From NCBI RefSeq assembly GCF_900167135.1, contig NZ_FUWZ01000001.1:558001-622000 (forward strand): DNA of 64,000 nucleotides, read 5' to 3'. This document shows, in pieces, positions 42,092-51,100 of the stretch. Each line of letters begins with the position of its first letter. Within the stretch, counting starts at the first letter, position 1. A program made the position numbers and the translations under genes. This stretch comes from Chitinophaga eiseniae (GTDB lineage Bacteria; Bacteroidota; Bacteroidia; Chitinophagales; Chitinophagaceae). The notes under the pieces are model-generated. The model worked only from the letters and a program-made list of their open reading frames with translations, had not been told where the DNA came from and did no database searches.

Positions 42092-43456
42092 ATGCTACAA
42101 TCAGCCATCCCTTTCACCCGGAAGGATTTCGGGGATGATTTCCTGTGGGGCGTCACCATTTCTGCGTTTCAAAACGAAGGCGCACACGACCTCGACGGCA
42201 AAGGAGCCTCCATCTGGGACACCTTCTCCCGCCGCAAAGGAAAAATCCGCGATAAAACCCACGCACAGGTGGCGTGCGATTTCTATAACCGTTATACACA
42301 GGATATCCTGCTGGCGAAAATGCTGGGGTTCAACGTGTTCCGCTTCTCCCTGTCCTGGGCGAGGATCATCCCCGGCGGTACAGGCGCTGTCAACCAGGCG
42401 GGTATTGACTTCTACCACCGCGTGATAGATGCCTGCCTGGAACTGGGGCTGGAACCCTATGTGACGCTGTATCACTGGGACCTGCCACAGGCCCTGGAAA
42501 ACAAAGGCGGCTGGTGCCACCGCGGCGTGGTATTCGCCTTCGAAAACTATGTACGGGTATGTGCTAAAGCTTTCGGCAACAAGGTGAAAAACTGGATCGT
42601 CCTCAACGAACCTTTTGGGTTCACGGCTTTGGGATATATGCTGGGGGTACACGCGCCCGGTAAAATCGGGCTGTCCTGGTTTCTGCCGGCGGTGCACCAC
42701 ACGGTGATGGCACAGGCAGAAGGAGGGCGTGTACTGCGCGAAGAGGTGGCCGGCGCCAATATCGGTACGGCCCTGTCCTGCTCGCAGGTCATCCCGTTTA
42801 CCAACAACGAAAAAGACCTGCAGGCAGCCCGCAAAGCAGATGCGCTGTTCAACCGGCTGTTCCTGGAACCCGCGCTGGGTATGGGTTACCCGGTAGATGA
42901 TTTTCCGCTGTTAAAACGTATTGAAAGACGTTACGCCCTGTGGCGCGATTGGGATAAACTGGCGTTTGACTTCGATTTTATCGGGGTGCAGAATTATTTT
43001 CCACTCGTGGTAAAATACAACGCTTTTATGCCGGTGGTCAACATATCGGAGGTGAAACCACGGGCGCGTAATGTGCCCACCACCGCGCTGGGCTGGGAGA
43101 TCAACGGTAACGGCCTGTATGAAGTGCTCAAACAGTTCGGGGCCTACGATGGCGTGAAGAAACTCATTGTGACGGAAGGCGGCGCCGCCTTCCCCGACCT
43201 GCGCGCGGAAGACGGTACCATTCACGATACAGACCGCATTCAATATTTTGCCGAATACCTCGAAGGCGTCCTCAAAGCCAGAAAAGAAGGTATCCCGGTA
43301 GATGGTTATTTCGCCTGGACTCTCACCGATAACTTCGAATGGGCCGAAGGGTACCGCGCCCGCTTTGGCCTGGTGCATATCGATTTTGAAACACAGCACC
43401 GCACCATCAAAAGCTCCGGTTACTGGTTCCGCGAATTATTACAACCGGACGCCTGA
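42092..43456 (+). CDS. Family 1 glycoside hydrolase (beta-glucosidase type)
   Basis: A 454-residue GH1 enzyme. The acid/base Glu173 is in WIVLNEPFGF and the nucleophile Glu362 in LIVTEGGAAFPD; FLWGVTISAFQNEGA, FRFSLSWARIIPGG, YVTLYHWDLPQALE and FAWTLTDNFEWAEGY are family blocks. The nucleophile motif is TEGG rather than the usual TENG, a known minor variant. No signal peptide, so it probably acts on imported beta-linked disaccharides or aryl-glucosides in the cytoplasm. It ends exactly where the convergent outer-membrane protein gene ends. Confidence 0.93.
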   Translation: MLQSAIPFTRKDFGDDFLWGVTISAFQNEGAHDLDGKGASIWDTFSRRKGKIRDKTHAQVACDFYNRYTQDILLAKMLGFNVFRFSLSWARIIPGGTGAVNQAGIDFYHRVIDACLELGLEPYVTLYHWDLPQALENKGGWCHRGVVFAFENYVRVCAKAFGNKVKNWIVLNEPFGFTALGYMLGVHAPGKIGLSWFLPAVHHTVMAQAEGGRVLREEVAGANIGTALSCSQVIPFTNNEKDLQAARKADALFNRLFLEPALGMGYPVDDFPLLKRIERRYALWRDWDKLAFDFDFIGVQNYFPLVVKYNAFMPVVNISEVKPRARNVPTTALGWEINGNGLYEVLKQFGAYDGVKKLIVTEGGAAFPDLRAEDGTIHDTDRIQYFAEYLEGVLKARKEGIPVDGYFAWTLTDNFEWAEGYRARFGLVHIDFETQHRTIKSSGYWFRELLQPDA

Positions 43457-44692
43457 TTACTGGTTCAGCCGCTTGAGGAACCAGATGTCCCGCAGGCTGA
43501 AGTTAAACACCGCATTCACATAATTCTCCTTGATCAGCCCGTTGGCGGTAGTGCCCCGCTGACCGGCTTCTATCCCCACATAGTAGCGCAACTGTCCCGT
43601 TTTGCCGGGTAAAGAAAGGCCCAGCGTACCGGAGATATCTTTTATGACCGTATTCTTGATCACCAGCGGCGACTCGTTGTAGCTGAAGCCTGCCTGTAAG
43701 ATCAACCCCTCTATGGGACGGTTGTAGTACTGTTTGTTGATAGCATATTCCACGCCGGTGGAAAACCGCTGTCCGTCCTGGTAGTAGTAATTCAGTCCCT
43801 TGTCGCCCAGGCCGTTCCACTGCTGACGCCGGTAGTCGGCCACCCAGGTGATGGTGTTGTTGGTGAGGGAGATACCGCCGCCGAATTCGGCCGGCAGGGT
43901 AAAATAACCGGGCGCCAGCTGCTCAGTGTAATACGGCGTGTTGTCCTGGTTAACGATGTTGAGTTTCTGTTGCAGCTTCATCTTTGTCTCGAAGCGGTAG
44001 GTGGCGCCAAGGCCCAGCTGCCAGTCTTTGGATAGTTTGGCCACATATTGTGCGCCTGCTGTGAAATTGGGCTTGAAGGTGTATTGGTTATGCTGTGTGG
44101 CCAGAGAGTCGGAGCCAACGGTCTGACTGATATTGATAGGGCCGAACAGGAATCCGGTGGAAACACCGACGGAAAAATGTTTGTTGAGCTGAAAACCATT
44201 GGAGATATAGGCGCGGTTCAAACCGCCGGTACCGGTAGTGGTAGCGGTGATGGGGGTGCCTGTGCCGGTGATGAACTTGTTGTTGAGCAACTTGTAATCT
44301 ACTGTGCTGAAGGGAGTAATACCGGCGCCGATGCCCCACCAGCGGGCTGCTTTAAAGCCGAGTGCCAGGCGTTTGAAATTGAGGTCGGTGGCGGTCTGTG
44401 AGATGTTGCTGCCGGAGTAACTGAGATATTGACCTTTCAGGGAGGCGTCGAACATGAAGTTCTGCGTCGGTAAGGCGCTGTAGGAGGCCGGATTCAGCTC
44501 GTTCAGGTAGCCGCTGTTGCGGCGGCCTATGCCGGTGCTGCCAAGCCCGAAATTGCGGCTGTAATCCCTTGTTTCGAGATCGCCGATGCCGTAGGCGGAA
44601 TAAATAGAGTTGATGCCATGTTGTGCTTCCGCGGCGCTGGCGAGCAGCAACAGCGCGGTTACACTAGTATATATTTTTTTGCGCATAGTCAT
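43457..44692 (-). CDS. Outer-membrane beta-barrel protein of unknown function
   Basis: A 411-residue protein with signal peptide (LLLLASAAEAQ, cleavage before HGINSIYSAYGIGDLETRDY). The mature part is a run of amphipathic strands (FMFDASLKGQYLSYSG, WQLGLGATYRFETKMKL, RFSTGVEYAINKQYY, LRYYVGIEAGQRG) typical of a large barrel resembling the FadL/PorV-like proteins of Bacteroidota. It ends FSLRDIWFLKRLNQ. It follows the DUF4270 gene by 5 bp on the same strand, so the two are co-transcribed. Transport substrate unknown. Confidence 0.8.
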   Translation of the reverse strand: MTMRKKIYTSVTALLLLASAAEAQHGINSIYSAYGIGDLETRDYSRNFGLGSTGIGRRNSGYLNELNPASYSALPTQNFMFDASLKGQYLSYSGSNISQTATDLNFKRLALGFKAARWWGIGAGITPFSTVDYKLLNNKFITGTGTPITATTTGTGGLNRAYISNGFQLNKHFSVGVSTGFLFGPINISQTVGSDSLATQHNQYTFKPNFTAGAQYVAKLSKDWQLGLGATYRFETKMKLQQKLNIVNQDNTPYYTEQLAPGYFTLPAEFGGGISLTNNTITWVADYRRQQWNGLGDKGLNYYYQDGQRFSTGVEYAINKQYYNRPIEGLILQAGFSYNESPLVIKNTVIKDISGTLGLSLPGKTGQLRYYVGIEAGQRGTTANGLIKENYVNAVFNFSLRDIWFLKRLNQ

Positions 44693-44697
44693 GTCCG

Positions 44698-46086
44698 TTA
44701 TTTATACAGCAGGTAGTAGACCTGTATTTTGATTTTCTTTTTAGGTACCTGCTGGTCATTGATCACCAGTCTGTCCAAACTGTTTCTCCCGGAGCCGCCG
44801 GGCGTTGTCAGCAGCAGGCCGCGGAGGGCGGTGGCGTCGGCAGTGAGCTGTGTATTGCAGTAGTTGGTGATGTCGTAGGTGTAATAGGTGTTTTCGTTGT
44901 ACATATTGTCTACCGCGAGGCTGCCATAGGCGAGGGTATCGGTGACGGTATTGGTTTTGTCCACCTGGCACAGCGCCAGGTTGGCAGGTATCTGGCTGCT
45001 GCCGTTGAAAGTACCGGCGGCAGGGTAAACGGTGAGGATCACTTTCATGATCTTAAAAAATTGTCCCAGTTGTGACATGTTTTTGAGATAGGGGAGATCG
45101 ATGCGGGTACCTACGCCTGTCAGTGATTGCGTGAAAGACATGTTGCCGGTAGCGGAAGACGGCAGTTCCTTTACAGTGCCCTGCAGCTGCGCAAGGGGCG
45201 TACCGGTGCGGTTTACGCTGATCTGGTTGAACTGCAGTTCGCTGGCATTCATCTTAAAATCCACATATTTTGCTGTGGGTATGATCTCATTGATATGATA
45301 ATACAGGCGCATCGTCAGCGACGTGTCCTGTGCCATAAACGTCATCAGGGAAGCGCTTCCGGGGCCGGGCACGATCTTCAGGCCACGGAAGAAATCCAGG
45401 AAGTTGGGTCCGGCCGACATCTCCGGTTTTTTATCGCGCAGCAGGGTGAAGAGTTGGTTGCCCAGTGCGTCGGATAAAGGGATACGCACGGTTTTATCCG
45501 TTTTCGGACGGACGATACCGGTGAAAGTGCCCAGTGGCGTGTTTTCTGTAGCGAAGTTACTGTTGTTGTAGAGGTTGTAGAATGTTTTGGCAAACTGGAT
45601 GGTCTGTGTCACCCGGTATACCTGCAGGCTTTGCGGTTGCAGGGAATCGCCGGCGATATAGCCGGTGGGGCGCAGGAGGAGCCGCAGGGAATCGAAGCCG
45701 GAGCCGTTGACCGGTATGTTCGCTCCCGAAGGTTGTATGAGCTGGAAGTAGGAACCGGCGGTGACGGCGCCCAGGTAAGGGTCTGATTGGGTGCCTACCA
45801 GCAACATGCCGGTGCCGGAGGTAGGCACGGAATCATACCGGATGGTTTTCATGGCTACCGACAGGGTGTCGGTAAGGATATAGTCCGTTTGTTGGTCGTC
45901 TATCACATTATCATAGGAGAAGCCGGCCTTCTGGCAGGCTGCCATACCGGTCAGCCATACCAGCAGCAGCAAATATCTTACGTTGCCTTGCTGCTTGGCG
46001 CCTTTGCGTGAAACAAATAAAGCCAAAGGCCTTACATTCCTTTGCTTCCTTCTTATTCCTTTGCGTGAAAAAAAATCATAGTTCAT
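44698..46086 (-). CDS. DUF4270 family lipoprotein
   Basis: About 462 residues from the ATG at 46086. The lipoprotein signal is LLLLVWLTGMAACQK, followed by the DUF4270 pattern TDYILTDTLSVAMKTIRYDSVPTSGTGMLLVGTQSDPYLG, then INVNRTGT-like strands and a C-terminal SGRNSLDRLVINDQQVPKKKIKIQVYYLLYK. DUF4270 proteins are surface lipoproteins of unknown function found in Bacteroidota. About 35 residues before the signal peptide (FFSRKGIRRKQRNVRPLALF, FVSRKGAKQQGNVRYLLLL) are translated from a degenerate repeat, so the real N-terminus is uncertain. It is co-transcribed with the barrel protein downstream. Confidence 0.82.
   Translation of the reverse strand: MNYDFFSRKGIRRKQRNVRPLALFVSRKGAKQQGNVRYLLLLVWLTGMAACQKAGFSYDNVIDDQQTDYILTDTLSVAMKTIRYDSVPTSGTGMLLVGTQSDPYLGAVTAGSYFQLIQPSGANIPVNGSGFDSLRLLLRPTGYIAGDSLQPQSLQVYRVTQTIQFAKTFYNLYNNSNFATENTPLGTFTGIVRPKTDKTVRIPLSDALGNQLFTLLRDKKPEMSAGPNFLDFFRGLKIVPGPGSASLMTFMAQDTSLTMRLYYHINEIIPTAKYVDFKMNASELQFNQISVNRTGTPLAQLQGTVKELPSSATGNMSFTQSLTGVGTRIDLPYLKNMSQLGQFFKIMKVILTVYPAAGTFNGSSQIPANLALCQVDKTNTVTDTLAYGSLAVDNMYNENTYYTYDITNYCNTQLTADATALRGLLLTTPGGSGRNSLDRLVINDQQVPKKKIKIQVYYLLYK
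46003..46078. repeat. Degenerate half-copy of the CGCAAAG repeat within the DUF4270 5' end
   Basis: The words CCTTTGCGTGAAA occur twice (around 46001-46014 and 46058-46071), with CCTTTGCTTCCTTCTT between, as in one arm of the repeats at 24511 and 41827. In the gene it encodes two similar segments, FFSRKG and FVSRKG. Confidence 0.5.
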
Positions 46087-46280
46087 GGTGCGCAATTTTA
46101 GACACGATCGATACTTGCCGTTGCTGTAATATGCCAACGGGCATTATTCATCGATGAATCCATTGTTCTGTTCTTTGTGCCGCCAAAAGGGCCTGTATTG
46201 CGGTCAAACGCAAAAGATTACTGCTGGCAGATGAAAAAGCGGTATCCGTCAGTTAAAAAGAGGGGAATGTCTATTTCCTG

Positions 46281-46310
46281 TTTGCCGGAATGCTTCCACG
46301 GATAATTTTG
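46281..46310 (+). promoter_or_regulatory. Promoter of the Kelch-DUF4907 operon
   Basis: TTTG (46281-46284), an 18-bp spacer and a perfect TAATTTTG (46303-46310), 17 bp before the ATG at 46328. Confidence 0.65.
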
Positions 46311-46327
46311 GCGACAGTAAAACGAAC

Positions 46328-47329
46328 ATGCGAATGCGTTATTTAAAAGGTTACAGTTTATTATTGGTCGCTTCCCTGGTGGCCTGTTCCAAGGACTCCT
46401 CCACGACTACTAAAGTAGGCAACTGGATCAAGCGTTCTGAGTTTGAAGGGGTGGGCAGAAGCGCTGCCGCTTCCTTTGTGATAGATAACAAAGCCTATGT
46501 CGGCACCGGTTACGATGGTGAAAACAGGCTGCAGGATTTCTGGGTGTTTGATGTGACCCTGAACCAGTGGACGCAGAAAGCACCGTTCCCGGGCGTAGGC
46601 CGCAGCGGCGCTGTTGGTATGGCCATTGCCGGAAAAGGATACATCGGTACGGGGTATGACGGGCTCAACAAGCTGAATGATTTTTACCAGTACGATCCTG
46701 CTGCCAATACCTGGGCCCGCAAGGCGGATTTTACCGGCACGGCACGGTATGGCGCCGTCGCTTTTGCACTGAATGATAAAGGATATGTCGCCACAGGATA
46801 TGACGGCAACTGGCTGAAAGACAACTGGCGCTATGATCCGGCGGCCAACGCATGGACACAGGTACAAAGCCTTACCAGCGGTAAAAGGCAGGATGCCAAT
46901 GTATTTGTGATCAACAACAAAGCCTACCTGTGCATGGGTATTGCCAACGGTAGCTATGTGTCGGATTTCTACTCGTTTGACGGGACCTCCGAAACATGGA
47001 CACAACTGCGTGCTATCGACAACGTAACCGATCAGAGCTATGACGACGATTATAATTTCAAAGGCAGCGGCGCCGCGTCTTTCGCAATGCGCGGCCTGGG
47101 ATATGTAGTGTCCGGCACCAAAAGCAGCCTGTCGTCTGCTGTATGGGAATACAATCCGGGTACTGACCTGTGGGTGCAGAAAACGGATTTTGAAGGGGCG
47201 GCACGCAACGGGGCCACCGGCTTTTCCGTGAAAGACAGGGGCTTTGTTGTGCTGGGCACCAGCTCCAGCCAGCCGTTCGATAATATGTTTGAATTTGACC
47301 CAACGGCGGAATATAACCAGTATGACTAA
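46328..47329 (+). CDS. Kelch-repeat lipoprotein
   Basis: A 333-residue lipoprotein (LLLVASLVACSKDSS, lipidation at the Cys of LVAC). The rest is a Kelch beta-propeller of about six blades; each repeat has an R(S/Y)GAV.F.I..KGY.GTGYDG core followed by L.DFW.YDP..N.W. Kelch proteins are interaction or carbohydrate-processing scaffolds; NanM-type epimerases share the fold. A DUF4907 gene overlaps its stop by 8 bp, a pairing that suggests a joint surface role. ATG 46334 is an alternative start. No catalytic function can be assigned. Confidence 0.88.
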   Translation: MRMRYLKGYSLLLVASLVACSKDSSTTTKVGNWIKRSEFEGVGRSAAASFVIDNKAYVGTGYDGENRLQDFWVFDVTLNQWTQKAPFPGVGRSGAVGMAIAGKGYIGTGYDGLNKLNDFYQYDPAANTWARKADFTGTARYGAVAFALNDKGYVATGYDGNWLKDNWRYDPAANAWTQVQSLTSGKRQDANVFVINNKAYLCMGIANGSYVSDFYSFDGTSETWTQLRAIDNVTDQSYDDDYNFKGSGAASFAMRGLGYVVSGTKSSLSSAVWEYNPGTDLWVQKTDFEGAARNGATGFSVKDRGFVVLGTSSSQPFDNMFEFDPTAEYNQYD

Positions 47330-47660
47330 ACGAAAATTAATATGGACCGTGCCGCTAACGCTGCTGCTGTTGCCGGCAGCGTACCGGTATCACCGGCACG
47401 CCTCGCCGGATGCAGATATGGTGCAGCTGACAGTAGTGCCCTTTGAAACGGGCGGCGGCTGGGGCTACCAGGTGATGGTGGACCATCGTTCTTTCATCTG
47501 CCAGGATGTGATTCCCGGCATCGCGGGCAACCGGCCTTTCCGCACGAAGACAGATGCGCAAAGGGTGGGACAGGCAGTGGTGGAAAAACTGATGGCGCAT
47601 CAAAGGCCCACCATAACACTAACGGAATTAATGAAAATGCAGGTAGCTGGCGTGCAATAA
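47322..47660 (+). CDS. DUF4907-like small membrane-anchored protein
   Basis: A 112-residue protein with an N-terminal hydrophobic anchor (KLIWTVPLTLLLLPAAY). The compact domain is VQLTVVPFETGGGWGYQVMVD, FICQDVIPGIAGNRPFRTKTDAQRVGQAVVEKL, TITLTELMKM. It matches the DUF4907 pattern found next to Kelch lipoproteins in Bacteroidota. Translation begins at the ATG at 47322 inside the last codons of the Kelch gene, so the two are coupled. Function unknown. Confidence 0.78.
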   Translation: MTKRKLIWTVPLTLLLLPAAYRYHRHASPDADMVQLTVVPFETGGGWGYQVMVDHRSFICQDVIPGIAGNRPFRTKTDAQRVGQAVVEKLMAHQRPTITLTELMKMQVAGVQ

Positions 47661-47685
47661 GAATGTTGTCTGTTCAGAGGTGTGA

Positions 47686-47725
47686 TCCCGCCTGGTTTTA
47701 AGACGTCTTAAGACCGGGTGGGATT
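47686..47725 (+). other. 40-bp hairpin with wobble pairs downstream of DUF4907
   Basis: Twenty bases (47686-47705) pair completely with the next twenty (47706-47725), including three G-T pairs, which pair as G-U in RNA of this strand. It runs from ATCCCGCC to GGTGGGAT around AAGACGTCTT with no loop. It lacks a T-run. It may be a terminator variant or a leader structure of the LytS-type kinase gene 116 bp further on. Confidence 0.5.
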
Positions 47726-47841
47726 CCCTGTGGGCGCAATTTTAAGAAGATTTTAAGAAGCTTTTGATCTCGTTCCAATTTTAACAATCCCTTATACCAG
47801 GATTAACAAACTTTAACACACGCTATACCGGATACCGTTGT

Positions 47842-49146
47842 ATGTTTATCGCATCAATTACAATGATGCTCCATTTCAAACGTATATTAAAGAATCGCCC
47901 GGTCGTCGTCTCCCTGCACATATTGGCATGGGTATGCTTTTTATTCTTTCCTTTTTTCATTTACCGTATTCAGATTCTGCATAAAACTTTTTTTGTCAAG
48001 GAGCTGATTGACAACCTCTTTCTGATCGCTATTTTTTATCTGAACATCTATGTACTGATACCGCGTTATTTCAACCGCCAGAAGATTGTACAGTACCTCT
48101 GCACCGTGATATTACTGGTGGTGTTTATTACCGCGCAGCAGGCGGCGCTGGACTTTTATTTCTTCCGCAATTATATCGGCCGTGGCCCGATGATGACCGT
48201 GCGGCTGGATAAAGCCAAATTAGCCAATGATGTAACAACCAGGACGTTTCCTTCGTTTAACCATCGTTATGACCTGAGAGAAGAAGAGGGCGTAAGGTTA
48301 ACTGCCAGCGCCATGGCCACACCGTTGGGCAATACCAAAGTACATGTCACTTCCATGGCCAAGCCGGTGATGACGACTATGCCAATGCCGCCGCCACGCT
48401 GGTTCCGGGTCATTGAAGACAAAGTCTCTTTCTGGGATTACCTGTTGTTCCCGGAAGTGCTTCGCCGCTCTGGTTTTTTTGCATTGCTGATGTTGTTTAT
48501 GAGTGGATTCATCAAAATTGCTGTAGAGTGGTTTGAAAGTGAAAAACAACGGGAAGCGTTGAAAGTAGAAAAACTGAATGCAGAACTGAAATTCCTGAAG
48601 TCACAAATCAATCCGCATTTTCTTTTTAATTGTCTGAATACTATTTATTCACTGGCACATAAACAATCAGGACAAACAGAACACGCGATCCTGAAGTTGT
48701 CAACCATTATGCGGTATATGATCTACGAATCCAATGAGGACAAAGTACAATTGGAGCAGGAACTGAAATACCTACAGGATTACATCGATATACAACGGTT
48801 GCGGTTGCCGCAGGAAATTGACATCCATTATCATGTAGATGGCCGGGCGTCGGGCTTCCTGATAGAACCGATGCTGCTGGTGCCTTTTGTGGAGAATGCA
48901 TTTAAGCACGGCATCAGCTATGCCGAAGAATCCTTTATCAACATCGACATCACTATTACCGAAAATATGATCAGATTAATTGTCAGAAACAGCCTCTTTA
49001 AAGAACGGGTATCCGAAAGAGGCGGTATCGGGTTACAGAACGTATTGAAAAGACTGGACATGCTCTATCATGGAGACCATGAAATCACTATTACGGAAAC
49101 AGACAACCAGTTTATTGTGGATCTTAAAATAGTATTGAAAAAATGA
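47842..49146 (+). CDS. LytS/YehU-type membrane histidine kinase
   Basis: A 434-residue sensor. Four hydrophobic segments precede the kinase core (LHILAWVCFLFFPFFIY, IDNLFLIAIFYLNIYVLI, VILLVVFITAQQAALDFYF and FFALLMLFMSGFIKIAV). The phospho-acceptor His259 lies in KSQINPHFLFNCLNTIYSLAH, the hallmark of the His_kinase/LytS family, and a GHKL ATPase end follows (VPFVENAFKHGI, GGIGLQNVLKRLDMLY). Its stop overlaps the response regulator start by 4 bp. A second possible start at 47863 (MMLHFKR) would drop seven residues. The signal is unknown. Confidence 0.93.
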   Translation: MFIASITMMLHFKRILKNRPVVVSLHILAWVCFLFFPFFIYRIQILHKTFFVKELIDNLFLIAIFYLNIYVLIPRYFNRQKIVQYLCTVILLVVFITAQQAALDFYFFRNYIGRGPMMTVRLDKAKLANDVTTRTFPSFNHRYDLREEEGVRLTASAMATPLGNTKVHVTSMAKPVMTTMPMPPPRWFRVIEDKVSFWDYLLFPEVLRRSGFFALLMLFMSGFIKIAVEWFESEKQREALKVEKLNAELKFLKSQINPHFLFNCLNTIYSLAHKQSGQTEHAILKLSTIMRYMIYESNEDKVQLEQELKYLQDYIDIQRLRLPQEIDIHYHVDGRASGFLIEPMLLVPFVENAFKHGISYAEESFINIDITITENMIRLIVRNSLFKERVSERGGIGLQNVLKRLDMLYHGDHEITITETDNQFIVDLKIVLKK

Positions 49147-49856
49147 TAAAGTGTATCGCTGTGGATGACGAACCGCTGGCGCTGGAAATCCTGGAGGACT
49201 ACATCCGCAAAGTGCCTTTCCTTCAGCTGGCCGGTAAGTTTGAAAACGCCGCCAATGCCCTGCGCTTTATCCAGGAAGAACCAGTGGACCTGGTTTTTCT
49301 GGATATCAAGATGCCGGATATCACCGGCATACAGTTCCTGAAGTCCCTGAAATACCCGCCGATGGTCATCTTCACCACCGCTTACGGGGAGTATGCGCTG
49401 GACGGATTTAACCTCGATGTAGTGGATTATCTGCTGAAACCCGTTCCGTTCGAACGTTTCCTGAAAGCGGCCGCCAAAGCGGGTGAAACGTTTACGGCTA
49501 ACCAGCAGAAGGCGGCGCCCCTTGATACCGCCACTTTTTCCAACGACTACATCTTTATCAAGACAGAATATAAAATCATCAAGATCAATCTTGAAGACAT
49601 TCTTTTCATCGAAGCACTCAAAGACTATACGAAAATTTATACTCCCAATCTGCCCGTGCTGACGCTGCGCAGCCTCAAGTCATTCGAAACCCGCCTGCCG
49701 GCCGATAAGTTTATCCGCGTACACCGCTCTTACCTGGTGTCACTCAATAAAATCAATTCGGTGGAAAAAAATACCGTGATGATCGCTAACCAGTCCATCC
49801 CCATCAGCGATGGCTACCGCGACCGTTTTTATGACCTGATCAACAGAAATTCCTGA
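49143..49856 (+). CDS. LytTR-family response regulator
   Basis: A 237-residue regulator. The receiver domain (1-~120) has IKCIAVDDEPLALEILEDYI, phospho-acceptor Asp54 in LVFLDIKMPDITG and the Lys of DYLLKPVPFERFLKA. A LytTR DNA-binding domain covers ~140-237 (DYIFIKTEYKIIKINLEDILFIEALKDY, TLRSLKSFETRLPADKFIRVHRSYLVSLNKIN). Translation is coupled to the kinase gene via ATGA. It probably controls surface or exopolysaccharide genes, as LytTR regulators do, but no target is evident. It ends in a perfect 18-bp inverted repeat. Confidence 0.94.
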   Translation: MIKCIAVDDEPLALEILEDYIRKVPFLQLAGKFENAANALRFIQEEPVDLVFLDIKMPDITGIQFLKSLKYPPMVIFTTAYGEYALDGFNLDVVDYLLKPVPFERFLKAAAKAGETFTANQQKAAPLDTATFSNDYIFIKTEYKIIKINLEDILFIEALKDYTKIYTPNLPVLTLRSLKSFETRLPADKFIRVHRSYLVSLNKINSVEKNTVMIANQSIPISDGYRDRFYDLINRNS

Positions 49857-49865
49857 CCATTTGAG

Positions 49866-49919
49866 ATTTGGGTATTTTGATATTTGAAAATATCTGAATA
49901 TCAAAATACCCAAATTTTT
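49866..49919 (+). terminator. Terminator hairpin after the LytTR gene
   Basis: A perfect 18-bp stem (49866-49883 with 49898-49915, ATTTGGGTATTTTGATAT and its complement) and a T-run TTTTT. The 14-nt loop and AT-rich stem resemble the other gene-end repeats in the window. Confidence 0.75.
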
Positions 49920-49971
49920 CGGAACTTTGGTGGCACCATTAGAAAATAGCCTTCATCAAAAACCACCAACA

Positions 49972-51099
49972 TTGGAAAGAATTTATTTTGATAATGCAGC
50001 GACCACCTCTCTGGACCCGGTGGTATTGGATGCCATGCTGCCTTATATGACGGAAAAGTTCGGTAACCCTTCATCTATCTACTCTTATGGAAGAGAAACC
50101 AGGCTGGGTATAGAAAATGCACGTAAATCAGTGGCGAAGATCCTGAACGCCCACCCGGGAGAAATCTTTTTTACTTCCGGTGGTACCGAAAGCAGCAATA
50201 CGGCTATCAATGCTGCGATCAACGACCTGGGATGCAAACACGTCATCTCTTCCCCGATAGAACACCATGCTACCCTGCACACCGTGGAGTACCTGCATCA
50301 CCATCGTGGTATCGGGTTGTCTTTTGTCAAAATACTGCCATCCGGCCATATTGACATGGACCACCTCCGCGAGTTATTGCAAAATGCAGGCGGGAAATGC
50401 CTGGTAACGCTGATGCACGCCAACAACGAAATCGGCAATCTCCTCGATCTGAACGCCGTAGGCACCCTGTGCAAGGAATTTGACGCTATCTTCCATTCAG
50501 ATACCGTGCAAACCGTAGGACATTACCCGTTTGACCTGCGTAATACGCCGGTCCATTTCATTACCGCTGCAGGACACAAATTCCACGGCCCTAAAGGCGT
50601 GGGTATCCTGTATATTAATGAAAATGTGAAAATTACTCCCTACATCCAGGGAGGCAGCCAGGAACGCAATATGCGCGCCGGCACCGAAAACCTCTACGGT
50701 ATCATCGGGTTTGCCAAAGCGCTGGAACTGGCCACAGAACATCATGCGGAGCACAGTGCCTATATCAACGACCTGCGTCAGTACATGGCGGCTGAACTGG
50801 AAAAGAATATTCCGGGTGTTACCTTCAACGGCGACCTGAAAGGCCGTAGCCTGTACACTGTGCTGAACGTATCTTTCCCGAAGTCAGAGAAGAGCGAAAT
50901 GATCCTGTTCAACCTCGATATTAACGGTATCTGCGCTTCCGGTGGCAGCGCCTGCACGTCCGGGGCCAATGCGGGCTCTCATGTGATCCGCGCCATCAAC
51001 AGCAATCCTAACCAGATAGCGGTGCGTTTCTCCTTCTCCAAAAACAATACAAGAACAGAGGTGGATAAGGTGATTGCCAAGTTGAAGGAGTTGATTTAG
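49972..51099 (+). CDS. Cysteine desulfurase (NifS/IscS type)
   Basis: About 375 residues. It has the typical start ERIYFDNAATTSLDPVVLDAMLPYM, the PLP Lys in ITAAGHKFHGPKGVGILY and the catalytic Cys in NGICASGGSACTSGANAG. It removes sulfur from cysteine for Fe-S clusters or tRNA modification. The frame opens at TTG 49927, but ERIYF after TTG 49972 is the usual N-terminus and that start is preferred; both starts are TTG and no ATG is available. A GAACTTTG box at 49922 (one mismatch) would start transcription between the two candidates. Upstream of a convergent mutase gene. Confidence 0.9.
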   Translation: MERIYFDNAATTSLDPVVLDAMLPYMTEKFGNPSSIYSYGRETRLGIENARKSVAKILNAHPGEIFFTSGGTESSNTAINAAINDLGCKHVISSPIEHHATLHTVEYLHHHRGIGLSFVKILPSGHIDMDHLRELLQNAGGKCLVTLMHANNEIGNLLDLNAVGTLCKEFDAIFHSDTVQTVGHYPFDLRNTPVHFITAAGHKFHGPKGVGILYINENVKITPYIQGGSQERNMRAGTENLYGIIGFAKALELATEHHAEHSAYINDLRQYMAAELEKNIPGVTFNGDLKGRSLYTVLNVSFPKSEKSEMILFNLDINGICASGGSACTSGANAGSHVIRAINSNPNQIAVRFSFSKNNTRTEVDKVIAKLKELI

Positions 51100-51100
51100 G

